Assembly: GCA_946415365.1 (NCBI GenBank)
Contig: CAMKSE010000010.1
Location: 1-64,000 of the forward strand
Source: an uncultured Prevotellaceae bacterium
GTDB lineage: Bacteria > Bacteroidota > Bacteroidia > Bacteroidales > Bacteroidaceae
DNA: 64,000 bases
Reading direction: 5' to 3'
Shown here: positions 40,979 through 49,930 of the stretch, one piece after another
Layout: the number at the start of each line of letters is the position of its first letter
How positions within the stretch are numbered: position 1 is the stretch's first letter
Made by a program: the position numbers and the translations under genes
Notes under the pieces: generated by a model
What the model was told of the DNA's origin: nothing
Database searches by the model: none
What the model saw: the letters and a program-made list of their open reading frames with translations, nothing else

Positions 40979-42226
40979 ATGGGACTTATAAGAAAAATAT
41001 GGAAATTCCTTTTCGATAATTTCATGTGGTTATATATCATCATGGGCTTATTAAGCTTTGTTGGTATATATGCGATGACATTTCAAATTTTGATGCTGAT
41101 AAGCGTTATTTATGGTCTTTTGTTGATATCAAGATTTAGAATTAATCATTTTATGGATGTATTTTTATTCATCTATTTGTTATATATTTTGATTAATTCG
41201 TTGGCCATTGATTACCCTAATCATTTTAATCTATGGTATCGCGATGTTATTTTTAGTCTATTGCCTATAACATGTTATTTCATAGCAAAGAACACCAGTT
41301 ATGATTTGGAACGGCTCCTATCAAAAATGACTATTCCCATTACAATTGCAATGCTTTTGGGCCTTTATTTCTATTTTGATAATCCGCAATGGTATTCAGC
41401 ATTAAAATTTGCTCAATTAAATGATTATTATGGCTATTCAGAAAGAGGATATATTCCTGACTATATGATGCGTGAAGCGTTTCGCCTTTCATCTATCTGG
41501 GTAACACCTTACGTAATAGGTTATGCAAATGCTGTCTTTATCGTTTTCTTGGTAGTAAGATTACTTTTCAAACCACTTAGCAAGAAAGAGCGTAGGATTA
41601 GTACTTTTCTATTTATTTTGAGTGTTGTCGTTATGATTTTAGCTGGTTTTAAAGCTACATTACTGTCCTTTTTCTTATTTGTTGGCTGGTCTTATATAAA
41701 ATCAAAAAGGAGTAAACAGAAAACTCTCTTTTTAGTATTAGGAATTGCGTTGCTTGTTATATTAGTATACTTTTTTACAACAGACTCAGACTATGGGTAT
41801 TATTTTGTTGAGAGATTTAAATATGCTGCCACGGAAGAAGGTTTGACAACACGACTTGAACACACTAGAGGTGGTGTAGATTTGTGGACTTTTTGGGGGA
41901 ATGGTTTCGGCCACTATGGTATATCTGCTAAATCATTTGGAGCAGTTACTATACAAGATTCACAGTATCAAAAGACTCTCGCAGAATTAGGGATATTTGG
42001 GTTTACGTTTTTTATTTTACTGTTAGTAGGGGCATTAGTGAATTCTTTCAGGAAAAAAGAACTTATTTTAGAATTTGGTATTATTCTTTTTTATATCATT
42101 TCGTTTATAGGATCCAGTTCGATTAGCGCTGAAACAACATTCTCTTTTGTTTTTTGGTATGCAATGGGTAGTATAAGTAAAAAATCAAATGCACTTACAA
42201 TAAAAAATGATAGTTATACATTTTGA
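40979..42226 (+). CDS. Polysaccharide polymerase (Wzy, O-antigen ligase-like)
   Basis: A 415-residue inner-membrane protein with about 10-11 hydrophobic segments and a large periplasmic loop around 275-325 containing TTRLEHTRGGVDLW and GFGHYG. The pattern fits the O-antigen polymerase/ligase superfamily; sequence is always poorly conserved in it. It should link flipped repeat units in the periplasm, together with the Wzx protein. It overlaps the next gene by 20 bases. Confidence 0.8.
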   Translation: MGLIRKIWKFLFDNFMWLYIIMGLLSFVGIYAMTFQILMLISVIYGLLLISRFRINHFMDVFLFIYLLYILINSLAIDYPNHFNLWYRDVIFSLLPITCYFIAKNTSYDLERLLSKMTIPITIAMLLGLYFYFDNPQWYSALKFAQLNDYYGYSERGYIPDYMMREAFRLSSIWVTPYVIGYANAVFIVFLVVRLLFKPLSKKERRISTFLFILSVVVMILAGFKATLLSFFLFVGWSYIKSKRSKQKTLFLVLGIALLVILVYFFTTDSDYGYYFVERFKYAATEEGLTTRLEHTRGGVDLWTFWGNGFGHYGISAKSFGAVTIQDSQYQKTLAELGIFGFTFFILLLVGALVNSFRKKELILEFGIILFYIISFIGSSSISAETTFSFVFWYAMGSISKKSNALTIKNDSYTF

Positions 42227-43256
42227 TTCCGGTCTAGGCAACCAGATTTTAACATATTTTGAATACTTGGCTTTAAAGAAGGTAAACCCTGCGGAGGATA
42301 TTTACTTTGAGACCATAACATATGATATCCCTGAGTGTGACAAAGTTATTGCTCAATGGAATGGATTTGAACTGCCTGAAATATTTGGATTTAATACTCC
42401 TCCAAATATAAAAACTCTATTCAATGAGCAACAGTGGGACTCTATAATGGAAGATGTTAGAGAATCACGCTTTTGGGAACACAATTGGAATTACCCCGTT
42501 GCAATAACGCAAGCACTTAACCGCGCAGGGCTCCATCTCAAAAATGTGCGGGGGGATTTCTCCGTAGGTATGGATAAGACATGCAGTGAAAATCATTCTT
42601 TTAAGGCGAAAATAAAAGATACACTATTAGGTGAAAGCTTACGTCGCATTATAGAAATAATCCAGGAGAAAAAGCAAATTGAGTTTTATGAAAACAAATC
42701 AAATCTTTTTTTAAAGGTAGAGGAAGATATTTTTACAGGACCATGGCTCAGTTTCTACAGAAAAGGGAATAATCGTGAGGTCATAGATGAGTTAATTAGG
42801 AAAGAGTTCGTGTTTCCAAATTTTGTTGACCAAAGAGATAATGATACAGCTGCATTATTAGACTCATGTAATGCAGTAGCTGTGCATGTAAGGAGAGGGG
42901 ATGCATTATACTCAAATGCGTGGTGTTATAAGTACGGATACTTTAAGAGAGCAACCAAATTAATAAGAAAGAATGTAAAAGATCCTGTTTTTGTTTTTTT
43001 TACCGATCCTTCCAGTGTTGAATGGTGTAAGGAGAATGAGATCATTTTCGGTATTGATCATAAGAGCGATATAGTAATATATGTTGATTGGCATAAAGGG
43101 AGAGATAGTTACCGTGATATGCAGTTGATGGCGCATTGTAAGCATGCAGTTATTACAACTAGTTCATTTGGATGGTTTGGTGCTTACTTAATAACCAATC
43201 CTAATAAAATAACAATTTCGTCTTATAGGACTATCGATACTACACATCATGTATAG
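42207..43256 (+). CDS. Alpha-1,2-fucosyltransferase-like (GT11)
   Basis: A 349-residue glycosyltransferase. The GT11 marks are an N-terminal FDSGLGNQILTYFEYLALK, the HVRRGDALYSN donor motif (AVAVHVRRGD) and the late TSSFGWFGAYL stretch. It should transfer fucose from GDP-fucose, the product of the gmd-fcl-manA-manC block of the same locus. The insert of about 90 residues between the first motif and HVRRGD is longer than in the best known enzymes, so linkage is uncertain. Confidence 0.87.
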   Translation: MIVIHFDSGLGNQILTYFEYLALKKVNPAEDIYFETITYDIPECDKVIAQWNGFELPEIFGFNTPPNIKTLFNEQQWDSIMEDVRESRFWEHNWNYPVAITQALNRAGLHLKNVRGDFSVGMDKTCSENHSFKAKIKDTLLGESLRRIIEIIQEKKQIEFYENKSNLFLKVEEDIFTGPWLSFYRKGNNREVIDELIRKEFVFPNFVDQRDNDTAALLDSCNAVAVHVRRGDALYSNAWCYKYGYFKRATKLIRKNVKDPVFVFFTDPSSVEWCKENEIIFGIDHKSDIVIYVDWHKGRDSYRDMQLMAHCKHAVITTSSFGWFGAYLITNPNKITISSYRTIDTTHHV

Positions 43257-43267
43257 TAGATTTTATA

Positions 43268-44419
43268 ATGAGTAGAAGAGAAGTTTTTGTCATAGGAGGT
43301 TGTCATCACAATGCGCTGGGGGTGATACGTGCTCTGGGAGAACGGGGGCTTAGGCCTTATGTGATAATACAGTGCGAGGAGAAGAAACCATATATCCGAC
43401 TTAGCAAATACATTCAGCAGTATTGGATTGTTAAGAGCGATGTTGATGTGTTGGATTTGCTCAAACAAGAAGGGACTAAGCGGGAACAACGCTCTGTGCT
43501 TATTGCATGCGCTGATGGCCTATCTAGCCTTGTGGACACGCATCGTGATGAATTATCAAAATGGTATTGCTTGCCTGGATCAAAGGAACAAGGGCGCATA
43601 ACGCGCCTTATGGATAAAGAGGTGATGTCGCAGTTGGCGCACGAGGTGGGATTCAGGGTTCCTCAATCGATAGCGGTGAATACTAAAGATATTGTTGATA
43701 TTTCAATACCGCTGCCTTGGATTATTAAACCATTAGTGAGTAAAGATGGGAAGAAAGCAGATATTAAACGTATCTTTTCTAGGGAAGAATGGAGTAAATA
43801 CTGCCAAGATCACGATTCACTGGTTCAAGCGCAACAACTAATTGATAAAAATTTTGAGTATCAACTGATAGGCTTGTCCTTGAACGGTGGCGAAGAGGTT
43901 GTTATTCCGGGGGTGAGCCATGTTCTGCGACCAGCTGAAACTACGAATACAGGTTTTTTGCGCTATGAGCCACTTGATAGCCAATACCAGGAGGTTCTGG
44001 AAACAGGCAAGAAATTTTTGAAAGCTACGGGCTATTCCGGTCTGTTCAGTTTGGAGTTCTTGAGAGGGAATGATGGGAGGGATTACTTCATGGAGATTAA
44101 CTTCCGCAATGATGGGAACGGAATATGTGTAACAGCATCAGGAGTAAATCTGCCTTATATATGGTATTTATATAATTCAGGAGGTGATTACTGGAATGAG
44201 ATAGAGAAGAGTAAAGTAAAAACAGTATATGTAATGCCGGAATTTGCTGATATAAGTCTTATAGCACATCATAAGCTTGGTTTGAAGAACTGGCTGAAAG
44301 ATGTGCGCAGGACAGACAGGTTTATGGAGTATGATAAGCATGATAAAGCTCCTTTTTGGCAACTACTGAAGGAAACAATATCAAGAGGAATAAAGAAAGC
44401 TGAAAAGAAGATAATCTAA
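43268..44419 (+). CDS. ATP-grasp enzyme 1
   Basis: A 383-residue ligase of the ATP-grasp fold: N-terminal Rossmann-like VFVIGGCHHNALGVIRALGE, central WIIKPLVSKDG (Lys for ATP) and the late FSLEFLRGNDGRDYFMEINF with metal-binding Glu and Asn residues. It is a paralogue of the protein at 46584-47747. ATP-grasp enzymes join carboxylates to amines or thiols; in polysaccharide loci they often attach amino acids to sugars. It ends 1 base before the BCCT transporter gene. The substrate is unknown. Confidence 0.85.
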   Translation: MSRREVFVIGGCHHNALGVIRALGERGLRPYVIIQCEEKKPYIRLSKYIQQYWIVKSDVDVLDLLKQEGTKREQRSVLIACADGLSSLVDTHRDELSKWYCLPGSKEQGRITRLMDKEVMSQLAHEVGFRVPQSIAVNTKDIVDISIPLPWIIKPLVSKDGKKADIKRIFSREEWSKYCQDHDSLVQAQQLIDKNFEYQLIGLSLNGGEEVVIPGVSHVLRPAETTNTGFLRYEPLDSQYQEVLETGKKFLKATGYSGLFSLEFLRGNDGRDYFMEINFRNDGNGICVTASGVNLPYIWYLYNSGGDYWNEIEKSKVKTVYVMPEFADISLIAHHKLGLKNWLKDVRRTDRFMEYDKHDKAPFWQLLKETISRGIKKAEKKII

Positions 44420-44420
44420 A

Positions 44421-45920
44421 ATGAATAAGTGGTACAAAGAAAATAGCGTCTTCGTCTGGACACTGGTGATTGCGCTATGCGTGATTGTATTTGGTGCAGT
44501 TTATAGCAGCACGCTTGGAGAGATTGCTGGAAAATTTATGAGTTGTGTGAGCCACTACTTTGGTTGGCTCTACATTCTCTCTATTGTTGCTTTTATTGGC
44601 TTCTGTGTATGGATGGCCGTTGGTAAATGGGGTAATATAAAACTTGGCAAAGAAGATGATAAGCCTGAGTTTAGTACTTTTAGCTGGTTGGCAATGCTTT
44701 TCTGTGGTAGTACTGGCATTGGTTTGGTGTTTTGGAGTATAGCGGAACCTCTTTCACATTATGCAGCACCACCAGTCGGTATTGAACAAGGAACAATGGA
44801 TGCCATTGATTTTTCTATCCGTACCTGTTATCTGCACTGGGGTGTTACGCAATGGGTATGCTTTGCGGTGGTCGGTTTAGGTATTGCATATTTCCAGTTC
44901 CGTAAGGGTAAGAACGCTCAGTTGAGTAATTTGCTTACGCCTTTGGTAGGAGAGAAGAGGACCAATGGATGGTTTGGCCGTTTCATTGATGGATTCTCTG
45001 TGGTAGTTTCCTTTGCTGGTGTGGCAACCTCATTAGGTCTTGGTGTCAGTCAGATTTGTGGCGGTTTGGAATATCTGTTTGGAATTCCCAAGACGCAAGA
45101 AACCATTATGTGGATTATCATCTTCATCACCTTGGTATTTATTATTAGTGCAATTACCGGTGTTTACAAAGGCATTAAGATACTGTCCAACTTCAACACC
45201 TATCTGGCACTTGCGCTTTTGGCAGTTGCATTCTTAGTTGGACCAAAGATTACCATCCTGAACAACCTTACCAATAGTGTTGGTCAACATATCCAGTATT
45301 TCTTCAAGGATGTGTTTATGATAAACGCGTTTGGAGATAATGAATGGGTGATGAACTGGCGTGTGTTCTATTATGCTTGGTTTGTGGCTTGGGTACCTTT
45401 TGTTGGTATGTTCGTTGCTAGAATCTCTAAGGGTCGCACCATCAAGGAGTTCATATTGGGGGTAGTTCTGGTTCCGACGTTTTTCACTATTGTCTGGCTA
45501 GCGGTTTTCAGTGCCATCGCTTTGAGTACAGTACAGGGTTGGAGCATTGAGAGTGTACAGGAATTGATTGCATCTCCAGAGACCGCTGTTTTTATTGTTT
45601 TCAGCCACTATCCACTCAGTAAGGTTATATCTGTGATGATTTGCGTTCTGTTGGGCGTGTTCTTTATTACCTCTGCAGACTCTGCAACATATTCACTTAG
45701 CGTTATGACATCGAATGGATGCATAACCCCACCCACTTATAAAAAAATTATTTGGGGTATTGTTGTTGCTGCTATTGCATACATCCTTCTGTCTGCGGGT
45801 AGTTTGAAACCACTACAAACAATTTCTATTGCGGCAACACTACCGTTCCTGATAGTGATGATTGCCATGATGCCTGCTTTGGTGAAAGAATTAAAAAAAG
45901 AAAAGAAGTATGGCTTATGA
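44421..45920 (+). CDS. BCCT-family transporter (choline/betaine/carnitine type)
   Basis: A 499-residue inner-membrane protein with 12 predicted segments. The BCCT signatures are plain: GIGLVFWSIAEPLSHYAAPP near 95-117 and WVFYYAWFVAWVPFVGMF-type sequence (FYYAWFVAWVPFVGMFVARI) near 315-335. Its position inside a locus with LicA-, LicC- and LicD-like genes points to uptake of choline for phosphocholine decoration, as LicB does in Haemophilus with a different transporter family. It lies 1 base after ATP-grasp 1 and overlaps an outer-membrane gene by 4 bases. Confidence 0.93.
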   Translation: MNKWYKENSVFVWTLVIALCVIVFGAVYSSTLGEIAGKFMSCVSHYFGWLYILSIVAFIGFCVWMAVGKWGNIKLGKEDDKPEFSTFSWLAMLFCGSTGIGLVFWSIAEPLSHYAAPPVGIEQGTMDAIDFSIRTCYLHWGVTQWVCFAVVGLGIAYFQFRKGKNAQLSNLLTPLVGEKRTNGWFGRFIDGFSVVVSFAGVATSLGLGVSQICGGLEYLFGIPKTQETIMWIIIFITLVFIISAITGVYKGIKILSNFNTYLALALLAVAFLVGPKITILNNLTNSVGQHIQYFFKDVFMINAFGDNEWVMNWRVFYYAWFVAWVPFVGMFVARISKGRTIKEFILGVVLVPTFFTIVWLAVFSAIALSTVQGWSIESVQELIASPETAVFIVFSHYPLSKVISVMICVLLGVFFITSADSATYSLSVMTSNGCITPPTYKKIIWGIVVAAIAYILLSAGSLKPLQTISIAATLPFLIVMIAMMPALVKELKKEKKYGL

Positions 45921-46570
45921 AAAAGTTATTGTTATCTCTTATTTTGGCTCTCTTTGCTTTTGAGACCATAGCTCAAGTTCCATATTTTTCGGGAACAATT
46001 GGCGATGGAAAGTTGTATGGGTACACTTCTTTGAAGGTGCGTCCGGGTATTAACGCACAGGAAACTTATACTTGCTTCCAGTATGGTATTGGTAATCATG
46101 TTGCAGTTGGTACTGATTTATATACTTGTGTAGGTTCTGCTCATTGGGGTTTTTTGGCACGTTATGGCGTTAAGATTAGTCAATGGTTCGGAATTGGTGG
46201 ACAAGTTACCCCTTCATTCAATCTTAGTGATAGTTTTAAGTACAGCTATACAACTGGTGCCGTTTATATGAATGGCCAAATAACTTCAGACGGTAAGTTG
46301 TTTTGGTGCTCAAATACGTGGTTGGGATTCAATAAGGACGTAGATGACACTTTTACTAACTGGGAGTACCTGGGTTATACATTCTCTCTGAAAAACGGCC
46401 ACAGCATCACACCTATGTTGGGTGCTATTCACTCGTGGAAGTTTGATCAAGATGTGGATATGGCTGCTGGTTTATATTATTCAATAAAAGATTGGAATAT
46501 CTACCTATGGGGGAATGACTTCATTAAGGATAATCCACGTGTTGTACTAGGTGTTGATTTTGTTATGTAA
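45917..46570 (+). CDS. Outer-membrane beta-barrel protein coupled to the BCCT transporter
   Basis: A 217-residue exported protein: signal peptide MKKLLLSLILALFAFETIAQ, then alternating strands rich in Gly and aromatic residues, ending VVLGVDFVM with a terminal hydrophobic residue, as in outer-membrane barrels of about 8-10 strands. The ATGA overlap with the BCCT gene suggests joint expression and possibly a dedicated outer-membrane path for the same substrate. The family is not recognised by name. A sensor or glycan-modifying barrel is the alternative. Confidence 0.7.
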   Translation: MKKLLLSLILALFAFETIAQVPYFSGTIGDGKLYGYTSLKVRPGINAQETYTCFQYGIGNHVAVGTDLYTCVGSAHWGFLARYGVKISQWFGIGGQVTPSFNLSDSFKYSYTTGAVYMNGQITSDGKLFWCSNTWLGFNKDVDDTFTNWEYLGYTFSLKNGHSITPMLGAIHSWKFDQDVDMAAGLYYSIKDWNIYLWGNDFIKDNPRVVLGVDFVM

Positions 46571-46583
46571 ATATTTCTTTGAT

Positions 46584-47747
46584 ATGGAAATAAATGAATT
46601 AAAAAAACACCGTTTTGTGGTCTTTTGTGAAGACCACTATAATCCTTTAGGAGCAGTAAGAAGTATTGGTGAGGCTGGTATTAGACCTGATGTCATACTT
46701 GTTGCAAGCCATAAACCTCGAATGATACCCTACAGTAAGTATCTGGGAGAGTTGGTAATGGTGAAAGATATCAAAGAAGGGTATAATCATCTTGTTGCCA
46801 AGTATAGTCCTTTCCCGGAAAAATCTTTTATCATTACTTGTAGTGACGATATCGAATCTTACTTGGACATGCACTATGACGAATTGAAGCCTCACTTTTA
46901 TTTCTTTGATGGCGCAAGTCAGGGACAGATTACTCGAGTGATGGAGAAAAACGAAATGTGTAGGCTCGCTGTAGAGTGTGGACTCAAAGTACCCAAAACA
47001 GAGGAATTAGAGGTCGGTAAACTCCCCCAAAACTTGCGTTATCCTGTGATGACCAAATCGGTCATTTCTACTGTCGCTAATTGGAAAGGTAATGTCCATA
47101 TATGTGAGAATGAGCAGGAACTTCTTGAGGCGTATAAAGAAATAAATGGTGATAAAATTAATGTTCAGGAGTTTATAGAGAAAGAAAATGAATTATGCAT
47201 TGATGGTCTTAGTATAAATGGAGGAGAAGAACTATATATGCCCATTCAGTCGTCATATCTGCGCTTTACTCCAAAGAGTTATGGCAATTATATATTATTT
47301 GAGAAGTTCAAAGAGATAGCATTGTTTGATAAGATACACGAACTTTTTAAAAAGACACATTTCACGGGTGTCTTTTCGATAGAGTTCTTAAAAGATAAAA
47401 AAGGCAATTTCTATTTCCTAGAAATAAACTTTAGAAACTCGACATGGAGCTATGCCCATACAGCAGAAGGTGTGAATCTTCCAATTATTTGGGCAAAATC
47501 TGTTCTGGCTGGGCATCTTGATGTTGCGGATGTGAAAATAAAAGACGATGTTTTCACAGCGATGGTTGAAGATTTTGATTTTAAAGAAAGTGTGTTAAAA
47601 AAGAAGGTGTCATTGGGGCGGTGGATAAAAGACGTTAAAGGTTGTGCGTGCTTATTTATCTACAACAAAAAGGATCCGAAACCATTTAGGAAATATATTT
47701 CCTCGGAAGTAAAGCGTTTGTTTAAAAAATTTGTACTCAGAAAATAA
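46584..47747 (+). CDS. ATP-grasp enzyme 2
   Basis: The frame is open from 46551, but ATG 46584 (MEINELKKHRFVVFCEDHYN) gives the correct start. A 387-residue paralogue of the 43268 protein: NPLGAVRSIGEAGIRPDVIL, YPVMTKSVISTVANWKG and FSIEFLKDKKGNFYFLEINF follow the same order. The two enzymes flank the transporter and barrel genes, which suggests either two successive ligations or alternative substrates. It lies 13 bases after the barrel gene. Confidence 0.85.
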   Translation: MEINELKKHRFVVFCEDHYNPLGAVRSIGEAGIRPDVILVASHKPRMIPYSKYLGELVMVKDIKEGYNHLVAKYSPFPEKSFIITCSDDIESYLDMHYDELKPHFYFFDGASQGQITRVMEKNEMCRLAVECGLKVPKTEELEVGKLPQNLRYPVMTKSVISTVANWKGNVHICENEQELLEAYKEINGDKINVQEFIEKENELCIDGLSINGGEELYMPIQSSYLRFTPKSYGNYILFEKFKEIALFDKIHELFKKTHFTGVFSIEFLKDKKGNFYFLEINFRNSTWSYAHTAEGVNLPIIWAKSVLAGHLDVADVKIKDDVFTAMVEDFDFKESVLKKKVSLGRWIKDVKGCACLFIYNKKDPKPFRKYISSEVKRLFKKFVLRK

Positions 47748-47751
47748 CAAG

Positions 47752-48669
47752 ATGTCATTAATAGGTAATATGAAAAACGAATGGCAAGAATCCGCCTGGT
47801 TGTTGGGCATCTGTGTTAATGGGTTCGACGACTTGAAGGCAGGTCATATACATTGGATAAGCGAGGGTAAGTACAAGGGTAAGAAATGGTTTGCAGACCC
47901 ATATATACTCGATTACGACGATTCAACGATTCACATACTGGTGGAAGAGTTCGACTATCAGATTCATCGCGGTCGTATCGCAAAGCTGACAGTTGATAGA
48001 GGTCTCTGGGAAGTGACAGATTGCAAGATACTTCTTGATTTGGATACACATCTGTCTTTTCCTATGATCTGGTGTGAGGGCGAGAACGTTTTCGTTTGTC
48101 CGGAAAACTATCATTCTGGTGGTTGGAATATGTATCGTTATGATGCAGAAAAAGAAAAACTGGAGTTCGTTCAGCCCCTTTTGAACGAAAAATTAACAGA
48201 TGCTACCATATACTTTGATAGCGACCTTTATTGGTTATTGTCTACTTATGAGCCACGTCCTAATGGTTCAGAATTGACCATTTGGAAAAGCAAATTATTA
48301 TATGGCCCATATAGTGAAAGCCAGAGGGTAAAGTTTGATGAGAACGTTGGTAGAAATGCTGGAATGATATTTAAATACGATGATAAACTGATTCGCCCAG
48401 CTCAAGAGAGCAATCACAAGTATGGTCATAGTATTTCGTTTCAGGAGGTAAGTGTTAATGACGGTAAGTTTGCGTTTAATGAGATATATAGATTTAATAC
48501 CCCACACAAGAAGTATGATGCAGGAACCCATACTTATAACCAACATAAAAAAGGCATGGCAGTGTTAGATGTAAAAGGGTATCGTTATAATTTTTGGGGA
48601 AGGATTATTAATGTGCTATTCTCTATGGCTGTTAGAGTGGGCTTGTGGAAACTTCCTGTTTTGAAATAA
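47752..48669 (+). CDS. Five-bladed-propeller protein of the GINT1-N type
   Basis: The frame opens with TTG at 47731, but the ATG at 47752 (MSLIGNMKNEWQESAW) is taken as start. The 305-residue protein shows KKWFADPYILDYDD, LSFPMIWCEGENVFVCPENY and RPAQESNHKYGHSISFQEV, the pattern of the N-terminal domain of glucosamine inositolphosphorylceramide transferase 1, related to glycosidase propellers. In bacterial loci it accompanies formyl- or glycosyltransferases. A binding or catalytic role is open. It follows ATP-grasp 2 by 4 bases and precedes a GT4. Confidence 0.72.
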   Translation: MSLIGNMKNEWQESAWLLGICVNGFDDLKAGHIHWISEGKYKGKKWFADPYILDYDDSTIHILVEEFDYQIHRGRIAKLTVDRGLWEVTDCKILLDLDTHLSFPMIWCEGENVFVCPENYHSGGWNMYRYDAEKEKLEFVQPLLNEKLTDATIYFDSDLYWLLSTYEPRPNGSELTIWKSKLLYGPYSESQRVKFDENVGRNAGMIFKYDDKLIRPAQESNHKYGHSISFQEVSVNDGKFAFNEIYRFNTPHKKYDAGTHTYNQHKKGMAVLDVKGYRYNFWGRIINVLFSMAVRVGLWKLPVLK

Positions 48670-48679
48670 CTTTTTTGCA

Positions 48680-49723
48680 ATGAGAATCGTACATGTTACT
48701 TGGTCTCTAGGTATTGGTGGTATAGAGACAATGCTTGTTAATATCGCAAATGCACAGGCTAATCAAGGGGCAGATGTTACTATTGTAATAATAAATGACC
48801 AAGTAAATGATCAATTAAAGCGGACTATTTCCCACAAGGTGGATTGCTTTTTTATTGGCCGCAAATCAGGTAGTCGTTCATTCTTACCAGTGTTGAAACT
48901 CAACAAAATTCTGTTGCAGAAGCATCCGGATGTGATTCACTGCCATCTAGAGACCGTTATCACGATAATAGCAAAACCTTTCAGAAAGCGTTGTTGCCTG
49001 ACCAAACATTCTACAGGTTCCCAGGGGGTGCCATCTGCTATTATTCTTTCGAAATATTACAAGGTTTTTGCAATCTCCAATTCTGTAAAACGATATCTAT
49101 GGGAACAATGTAAAGTTGATGCAGTCGTGGTAGAGAACGGCATCATTCCAGAGAATTTTGAGAAAAGACGATATCACTCACTGGACTCGGACAGACCTGT
49201 GAAGATAGTGATGGTAGGTCGTCTGCTTACGACAATCAAAGGGCAAGATGTCTTAATTAAAGCTTTGTCAAAACTGAAAAACTGTGTAACGCTTGATATT
49301 ATTGGAGAAGGACCCGATAGGGTGAAATTGCAGTGTTTGGCAAAAGATTTATCGCTGAGTGATAAAGTATGCTTTCTTGGCGCAAAGACACAACAAGAAT
49401 TATATAAGCTGTTGAAAGACTATGATATTTATGTTATGGCATCAAATGTAGAAGGGTTTGGGCTAACGGTTGCGGAGGCAATGGCTGCAAAACTACCCGT
49501 AATCGTTTCAGATATAGAAGGTCCGAAAGAAATTGTTCGTGACGGCAAATACGGCCATTTGTTTAGGGTGGGAGATCCGGATGATTGTGCAAGGGTAATC
49601 AGCCAGATTATTGAAAACTATGATATCGAAAGTTCTTTGGAGGATGCATACAGGTATGTATGTGATAATTATAGTGTAAAAAGAACTGCAAAAGATTATT
49701 TGGATAATTATATAAAGGTATGA
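48680..49723 (+). CDS. Glycosyltransferase family 4 (347 aa)
   Basis: A GT-B fold retaining glycosyltransferase. N-terminal HVTWSLGIGGIETMLVNIAN for the acceptor domain, VMVGRLLTTIKGQDVLIKAL at the domain border and the E-x7-E motif in EGFGLTVAEAMAAKLPVIVS near 257-276. It transfers a sugar to the growing lipid-linked repeat unit at the inner membrane. The specificity cannot be read from the sequence. Confidence 0.92.
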   Translation: MRIVHVTWSLGIGGIETMLVNIANAQANQGADVTIVIINDQVNDQLKRTISHKVDCFFIGRKSGSRSFLPVLKLNKILLQKHPDVIHCHLETVITIIAKPFRKRCCLTKHSTGSQGVPSAIILSKYYKVFAISNSVKRYLWEQCKVDAVVVENGIIPENFEKRRYHSLDSDRPVKIVMVGRLLTTIKGQDVLIKALSKLKNCVTLDIIGEGPDRVKLQCLAKDLSLSDKVCFLGAKTQQELYKLLKDYDIYVMASNVEGFGLTVAEAMAAKLPVIVSDIEGPKEIVRDGKYGHLFRVGDPDDCARVISQIIENYDIESSLEDAYRYVCDNYSVKRTAKDYLDNYIKV

Positions 49724-49930
49724 TTCAATCCCAAAGTGAACTGAGGCTTCAGAATGCCACATATTGATGGGGATAATCAATGAGTATTTTTGAACAACAG
49801 TTCAAGCAAAGTTATAGGAAATAATCAAATAGGCGTTCTGGCGGCTATTTAATCATGTAGATGTTTGTATTAACAAAAACAACCATTACCGCTATCCTCG
49901 CAAAAATACTCATATTTCAAAAGTTAGATA
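49724..49930. other. Gap without a gene
   Basis: No frame with coding character. A stretch near 49800-49850 would read VIGNNQIGVLAAI, faintly like the hexapeptide repeats of acyltransferases, so a relic of one is possible but weak. Confidence 0.3.
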
